From Virgisporangium aliadipatigenens (GTDB taxonomy: Bacteria > Actinomycetota > Actinomycetes > Mycobacteriales > Micromonosporaceae): DNA of 64,000 bases. The translations under genes and the position numbers were made by a program. Below the pieces are notes generated by a model that saw only the letters and a program-made list of their open reading frames with translations, ran no database searches and was not told where the DNA came from. Location: the NCBI RefSeq assembly GCF_016863615.1, contig NZ_BOPF01000021.1:143314-207313 (forward strand), read 5' to 3'. Below, in pieces: positions 60,862-64,000 of this stretch (position 1 is its first letter; each line of letters begins with the position of its first letter).

Positions 60862-61568
60862 CCCGCCGTCTGTTCGCTCTCGCCGGGCTCGGCATCATGT
60901 TCGCTCTGCTGATCGGTGGGACGCCGGCGCAGGCTGCTCCCGGGGACGATCCCGCTCCGGCGCCGTTCCTGCTGCCGAACGACACCAGCGGCCCGCTGAT
61001 GGACTCCGACAAGGTCTTCCTGGAGAAGGTTCGCCAGGCCGGCCTGTGGGAGATCCCGGCGGGGCAGCTCGCCGCGCAGAAGGGCACCAACCCGCGCACC
61101 AAGGAGGTCGGCCGCCTGATCGCCGCCGACCACGCCACGCTGGACGACGATGTCCGCAGGGTCGCGGCGAAGCTGGGTGTTCCGCTGCCCAACGAGATGA
61201 CCGCTCAGCAGCAGCTCTGGGTCGACGAGCTGACCCGCAAGACGGGTCCGGCGTTCGACGACGCGTTCGCGCAGAACCTGCGGTACGCGCACGGCGCCGT
61301 CTACTCGGCCATCGCGCAGACCCGGGCCAGCACCCGCAACGCGCTGATGCGGGCGTTCGCGAAGCAGTGCGAGATCTTCGTGCACCGGCACATGTCTCTT
61401 CTCGAGAGCACCGGCGACGTGCGTTACGACGCGCTTCCGCCGCCGGTGGTGGCCATCGGAAACCTCCGTGCCGCCGAGAAGAAGCAACCCTTGTTCCTGG
61501 CCGCGCTGCTCGCTGTCGCGGGCGCGATCGGCGTCGCGAGTGTCACCCGGGCACTCCGCGCCGTCTGA
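60858..61568 (+). CDS. Exported DUF4142 (ferritin-like helical) protein
   Basis: A 236-residue protein. Signal peptide or anchor at residues 4-26 (ending AQA-AP), a DUF4142 four-helix-type domain (FLEKVRQAGLWEIPAGQLAAQ, VGRLIAADHATLDDDVRRVA, FAKQCEIFVHRHMSLLEST) and a C-terminal hydrophobic helix (LFLAALLAVAGAIGVASV). It should face the cell exterior, tethered to the membrane. Coupled to the anti-sigma gene (GTGA), so it may be its membrane sensor or part of the electron-transfer machinery. Confidence 0.83.
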   Translation: MTRRLFALAGLGIMFALLIGGTPAQAAPGDDPAPAPFLLPNDTSGPLMDSDKVFLEKVRQAGLWEIPAGQLAAQKGTNPRTKEVGRLIAADHATLDDDVRRVAAKLGVPLPNEMTAQQQLWVDELTRKTGPAFDDAFAQNLRYAHGAVYSAIAQTRASTRNALMRAFAKQCEIFVHRHMSLLESTGDVRYDALPPPVVAIGNLRAAEKKQPLFLAALLAVAGAIGVASVTRALRAV

Positions 61569-61587
61569 CCGGAGGACTGGCTCAACC

Positions 61588-62481
61588 ATGGTTATTGATC
61601 CGATTCACACCATCGCGGCCGCTGTCGGTTTCGCGTCGATGTTTTTCCTGTGGCTGGCGATCATCCTCGGTCTCTCGCTGGCCCGCGGCTGGACCATGAC
61701 CTCCATGAAGCACAGCAGCCTGCTGGCGCTGCACGGGAGCATGGCGCTCATCGGGCTGACGCTGGGCATCGTGCACGGCTTCGCGCAGCTCGCCCCGGCG
61801 GACAAGACGGTGCACCTGATCGACGTCGTCGTGCCGTTCACCAACGCGGTCGACCCGTTCGGCATCGGTGTCGGCGTGATCGCACTGGAGATCATGACGG
61901 CGCTGGCGATCTCCATGACGATGCAGAAGCTCATGGGGTTCCACCGCTGGCGGGCGCTGCACTCGCTGGCGTACGCGGCCTACACGCTGGCGACCGGCCA
62001 CATCCTGATCTCCGGTTCGGAGACCGGCGGCCCGGTCATCACGGTGATCGTGCTCATCCCGTGGCTGATCATGGTCGGCCTCTGGATGACGGGCACGGCC
62101 AGCAAGGAGGACAAGGAGGGGATGGCCGACAAGTTCACCACCCGCCTGCGCGGCAAGCTGACCACCGTCCAGGTGGACCCGATCGTCTGCGCCCGCTTCG
62201 GGTTCTGTGAACAGGAGGCTCCCGAGGTCTTCCAGCTGCGCGGCGACGGGCAGCTGGCGTACCAGACCGTCGTGGCCGACAACCAGGTCGACGCCGCCGT
62301 GGCGGCCGTGCGGGCCTGCCCGGCCCGCGCCATCTCCATCGAGATGGGCACGTCCGCCAGCGTCGGCATGTCCGGCCTGCGGGCGGCCATGCAGGAGCAG
62401 GCGGCCGCCCCGGCGCCGCAGACCAACGGCAACTACCCGACCAACGAGTTCAGTCGCATTCGCACCAACGGGAGGCGCTAA
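61588..62481 (+). CDS. NOX/ferric-reductase-like membrane cytochrome fused to a ferredoxin domain
   Basis: A 297-residue protein. About six membrane helices hold two His pairs, H49/H63 (13 residues between) and H125/H138 (12 between), the same spacing as the two-heme core of NOX and ferric reductases. The cytosolic tail (from about 190) is a small ferredoxin: VDPIVCARFGFCEQEAPEVF and VRACPARAI, with C201, C207 and C244-Pro, the three-cysteine pattern of 3Fe-4S-type ferredoxins. Usual FAD/NADPH domains are absent; the next gene supplies a ferredoxin reductase. GGAGG ribosome site. Confidence 0.82.
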   Translation: MVIDPIHTIAAAVGFASMFFLWLAIILGLSLARGWTMTSMKHSSLLALHGSMALIGLTLGIVHGFAQLAPADKTVHLIDVVVPFTNAVDPFGIGVGVIALEIMTALAISMTMQKLMGFHRWRALHSLAYAAYTLATGHILISGSETGGPVITVIVLIPWLIMVGLWMTGTASKEDKEGMADKFTTRLRGKLTTVQVDPIVCARFGFCEQEAPEVFQLRGDGQLAYQTVVADNQVDAAVAAVRACPARAISIEMGTSASVGMSGLRAAMQEQAAAPAPQTNGNYPTNEFSRIRTNGRR

Positions 62482-62484
62482 CTG

Positions 62485-63801
62485 ATGGCCCGCAACCTCT
62501 TTCGCGAGTACCGGGACTTCGGCGTGCGTGACCGGATCCTCATCGTCGGCAGCGGCGCCTCCGGTATGGCGGCGGCCCGCGAACTGCGCCGCAACGGCTT
62601 CTACGGCGAACTCGTCGTCATGGGCGACGAGCCCGAGGGCCACTACGACCGGCCGGCGCTGTCGAAGGGGATCCTGACCGGGCACAAGCGGCCCAGCGAC
62701 GTCATCTCCGCGCTCGACGAGGACCTGGACATCATCTGGCGGATCGGCCGCCGGGCGGTCTCCTGCGACCTCAAGCAGCGCTTCGTCGAGGCGCACACCG
62801 GCGAGCGGGTCTACTTCGACGGGCTGATCATCGCCAGCGGCTGCCGGGCGATGCTGCCCGCGGACTGGCCGGACGAGGAGGGCCTGCACTGCCTCTCCAG
62901 CCTGCCGGCCGCGTGGGCGCTGCGTAAGGCGTTGCGCGGCGCCCGCAAGGTGGCGGTCGTCGGCGGCGGTGTGACGGGCTGCGAGGTGGCCTGCGCGGTC
63001 AAGGACCTGGCCCGCAAGTCGGTCATCATCGAGCCGCGGCCGTTCGTCATGGGGCGTGCGGTCGGCAGCGTCGTCGGGCACATGGTGGCGGCGTCGCACC
63101 AGCGCAACGGCATCCAGCTGGCGACCGGCGGCCGCGTTCTCGGCCTGGAGAAGTACCGGGACAAGTGGCACCTGACGCTCAAGGACAACTCGATCGTCAC
63201 GGCCGACCTGGTGGTCGGTTCGATGGGTGAACGGCCGGACCTCGACTGGCTGGCGGACACCGGCATCGACATCAGCGACGGTGTGCTCTGCGACGAGGCG
63301 CTGCGCGTCCTCGACCAGAACGGCAACGTCGTCGAGGGCGTCGTCGCCTGCGGTTCGCTGGCCCGCTGGCCCAACGCCCGCCAGCCCGGCAAGCCGATGC
63401 GGTTCGGCCAGTGGATCGCCGCGGTGGAGCAGGGCATGCACGCCGCGCGGACGCTGCTCGCCAACGGCCGCCCGGCCGAGGCCTGCTCGATCCTGCCCCG
63501 CTACTGGACGCACCAGTTGGGGCTGCGCATCGAGGTGGTCGGCGAGCTGGACAACAACGCGGAGGTGCAGATCAACGAGCTGCGTCCGGGCCGCAAGGAC
63601 CCGGCCATGTCGGGCGTGCTCGCCGAGTACACGCGCAACGGTCGGCTGATCGGGGCGGTGGCGGTCAACGCGCCGCGGCCGTTCACGGCCATCGCGCGCA
63701 TGATGCTGATGGACAAGCCCGCTGTCCTTCCGGCCCCGGTGCCTGCCGCGGTGCCGCGGGAGCGGCTCCGACGCGACAACTATCTTGCCGCTGTCGGTTA
63801 G
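62485..63801 (+). CDS. FAD-dependent pyridine nucleotide-disulphide-type ferredoxin reductase
   Basis: A 438-residue flavoprotein of the AIF/BphA4-like ferredoxin reductase group. FAD loop ILIVGSGASGMAAAREL (about 18-34), YDRPALSKGIL, the NAD(P)H loop VAVVGGGVTGCEVA (about 153-166), ADLVVGSMGERPDLDWL. The second FAD motif reads VVACGSLARWPN, with Ser where most members have Asp (GD). It starts 3 bases after the cytochrome-ferredoxin gene, so it probably reduces that ferredoxin domain with NAD(P)H. Confidence 0.87.
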   Translation: MARNLFREYRDFGVRDRILIVGSGASGMAAARELRRNGFYGELVVMGDEPEGHYDRPALSKGILTGHKRPSDVISALDEDLDIIWRIGRRAVSCDLKQRFVEAHTGERVYFDGLIIASGCRAMLPADWPDEEGLHCLSSLPAAWALRKALRGARKVAVVGGGVTGCEVACAVKDLARKSVIIEPRPFVMGRAVGSVVGHMVAASHQRNGIQLATGGRVLGLEKYRDKWHLTLKDNSIVTADLVVGSMGERPDLDWLADTGIDISDGVLCDEALRVLDQNGNVVEGVVACGSLARWPNARQPGKPMRFGQWIAAVEQGMHAARTLLANGRPAEACSILPRYWTHQLGLRIEVVGELDNNAEVQINELRPGRKDPAMSGVLAEYTRNGRLIGAVAVNAPRPFTAIARMMLMDKPAVLPAPVPAAVPRERLRRDNYLAAVG

Positions 63802-63831
63802 CCGGCGTCCCCTCCCGCAGCACAGGTAAAA

Positions 63832-63898
63832 GCCCCGCCCCTCTTACGGATTCGGCCGGTCACTCCGGATCCGCTGAGGGGCGGGGCACTTCCTTTTC
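63832..63898 (+). terminator. Terminator after the electron-transfer operon
   Basis: A 12-base perfect stem, GCCCCGCCCCTC (63832-63843) with GAGGGGCGGGGC (63876-63887), has a 32-base loop with its own small stem and is followed by a T-rich tail ACTTCCTTTTCTT. Confidence 0.88.
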
Positions 63899-63918
63899 TT
63901 ACGGACTTCTATTTACGC

Positions 63919-63990
63919 GGGCCGTCGGGGGCGCGACCGTTGCCTCCCGGGCCGGACCGCTCCGCTTCGCTGCGCTGCCACGTCCGCGTG
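63919..63990 (+). repeat. Dispersed intergenic repeat, copy C
   Basis: GGGCCGTCGGGGGCGCGACC (63919-63938) matches the corresponding block of copy B with two differences, and ACCGCTCCG, CGCTGCCACGTCCGCG (63973-63988) match the later blocks of A and B with an internal deletion of about 10 bases. An AT-rich lead (CTTCTATTTACG) precedes it as in the other copies. The element may continue beyond the window. Confidence 0.65.
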
Positions 63991-64000
63991 CGGGCGCGGT

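Noticed and set aside
60679..61568. Frameshift splitting one anti-sigma gene
   Set aside because: Both frames have proper starts, the 4-base GTGA overlap is the standard coupling seen throughout the window, and the DUF4142 gene has a complete signal peptide. Kept only as a split-function hypothesis.
1..64000. CRISPR arrays, transposases, integrases, tRNA or rRNA genes
   Set aside because: I saw no regularly spaced short repeats, no recombinase motifs and no tRNA cloverleaf or rRNA sequence on reading through; a dedicated scan would be needed to exclude a tRNA completely.

Overview
The window is chromosomal DNA of a high-GC actinomycete. Evidence: very high GC at third codon positions, frequent GTG (and some TTG) starts, two mycothiol biosynthesis genes (mshA, mshD) plus a mycothiol-dependent isomerase-type protein, an HbhA-like protein, SenX3-RegX3, DUF2516, DUF1416 and DUF2993 proteins. 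From memory, the gene content and partial order of 1-24 kb match the Mycobacterium tuberculosis Rv0474-Rv0498 block, and 20-46 kb match the Rv0811c-Rv0820 block. The mycobacterial cell-wall genes are absent, and the style of the large regulators and intergenic repeats suggests a filamentous actinomycete, possibly Micromonosporaceae (inference). Almost all the DNA is coding; genes often overlap by 1-4 bases as GTGA, ATGA or TAATG.

Layout. 0-7 kb: end of a CGNR zinc-finger gene, sugar-phosphate isomerase-like gene, ppx, a Cys-rich conserved gene, senX3-regX3 and divergent phoU behind a PHO-box-like promoter, gpmA. 7-14.6 kb: a repeat-bearing gap, secreted GH114-like protein, sigma and probable anti-sigma pair, YbjN protein, mshA, SDR, methyltransferase, murB. 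14.6-23.5 kb: MDMPI-like protein, macrodomain, AlaX, hydrolase, DUF2516, HbhA-like and XRE genes; asparaginase and a BKACE enzyme; ygfZ, fur and an aminodeoxychorismate lyase-like gene; a winged-helix regulator. 23.9-34.3 kb: a 1,484-residue secreted subtilase, a thioredoxin-reductase-like flavoprotein, a GGDEF-STAND-TPR protein, a TetR/SDR pair. 34.3-38.8 kb: repeats, nitrobindin, DsrE, and the cysA-sseC sulfur operon behind a cysteine-rich leader peptide. 40-46 kb: GlnR-like regulator, mshD and pstSCAB behind a PHO box. 46-59 kb: NUDIX, a MalT/SARP regulator facing a LuxR regulator, oxidoreductase, Pit transporter with its PhoU-like partner, degenerate phospholipase-like protein, ECF41 sigma factor, DUF402, DinG helicase.

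59-63.9 kb is the most unusual part. A surface protein with a TGAACC-N16-CGTA promoter precedes an operon of ECF sigma factor, 60-residue zinc anti-sigma (no membrane segment), membrane-anchored DUF4142 protein, a two-heme NOX-spaced membrane cytochrome fused to a ferredoxin, and a pyridine-nucleotide ferredoxin reductase. Together these could form a complete NAD(P)H-to-cell-surface electron route under its own sigma switch.

Two themes tie the window together: phosphate homeostasis (SenX3-RegX3, PhoU, Ppx, PstSCAB, Pit, DUF47) and thiol/sulfur redox (MshA, MshD, MDMPI, CysA, SseC, cysteine leader, zinc anti-sigma). A dispersed intergenic repeat family (copies near 7.1, 34.4 and 63.9 kb), a 22-base repeat pair (10.5 and 20.6 kb) and an 18-base inverted repeat (34.3 kb) lie outside the genes. 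I saw no CRISPR array, transposase, tRNA or rRNA.
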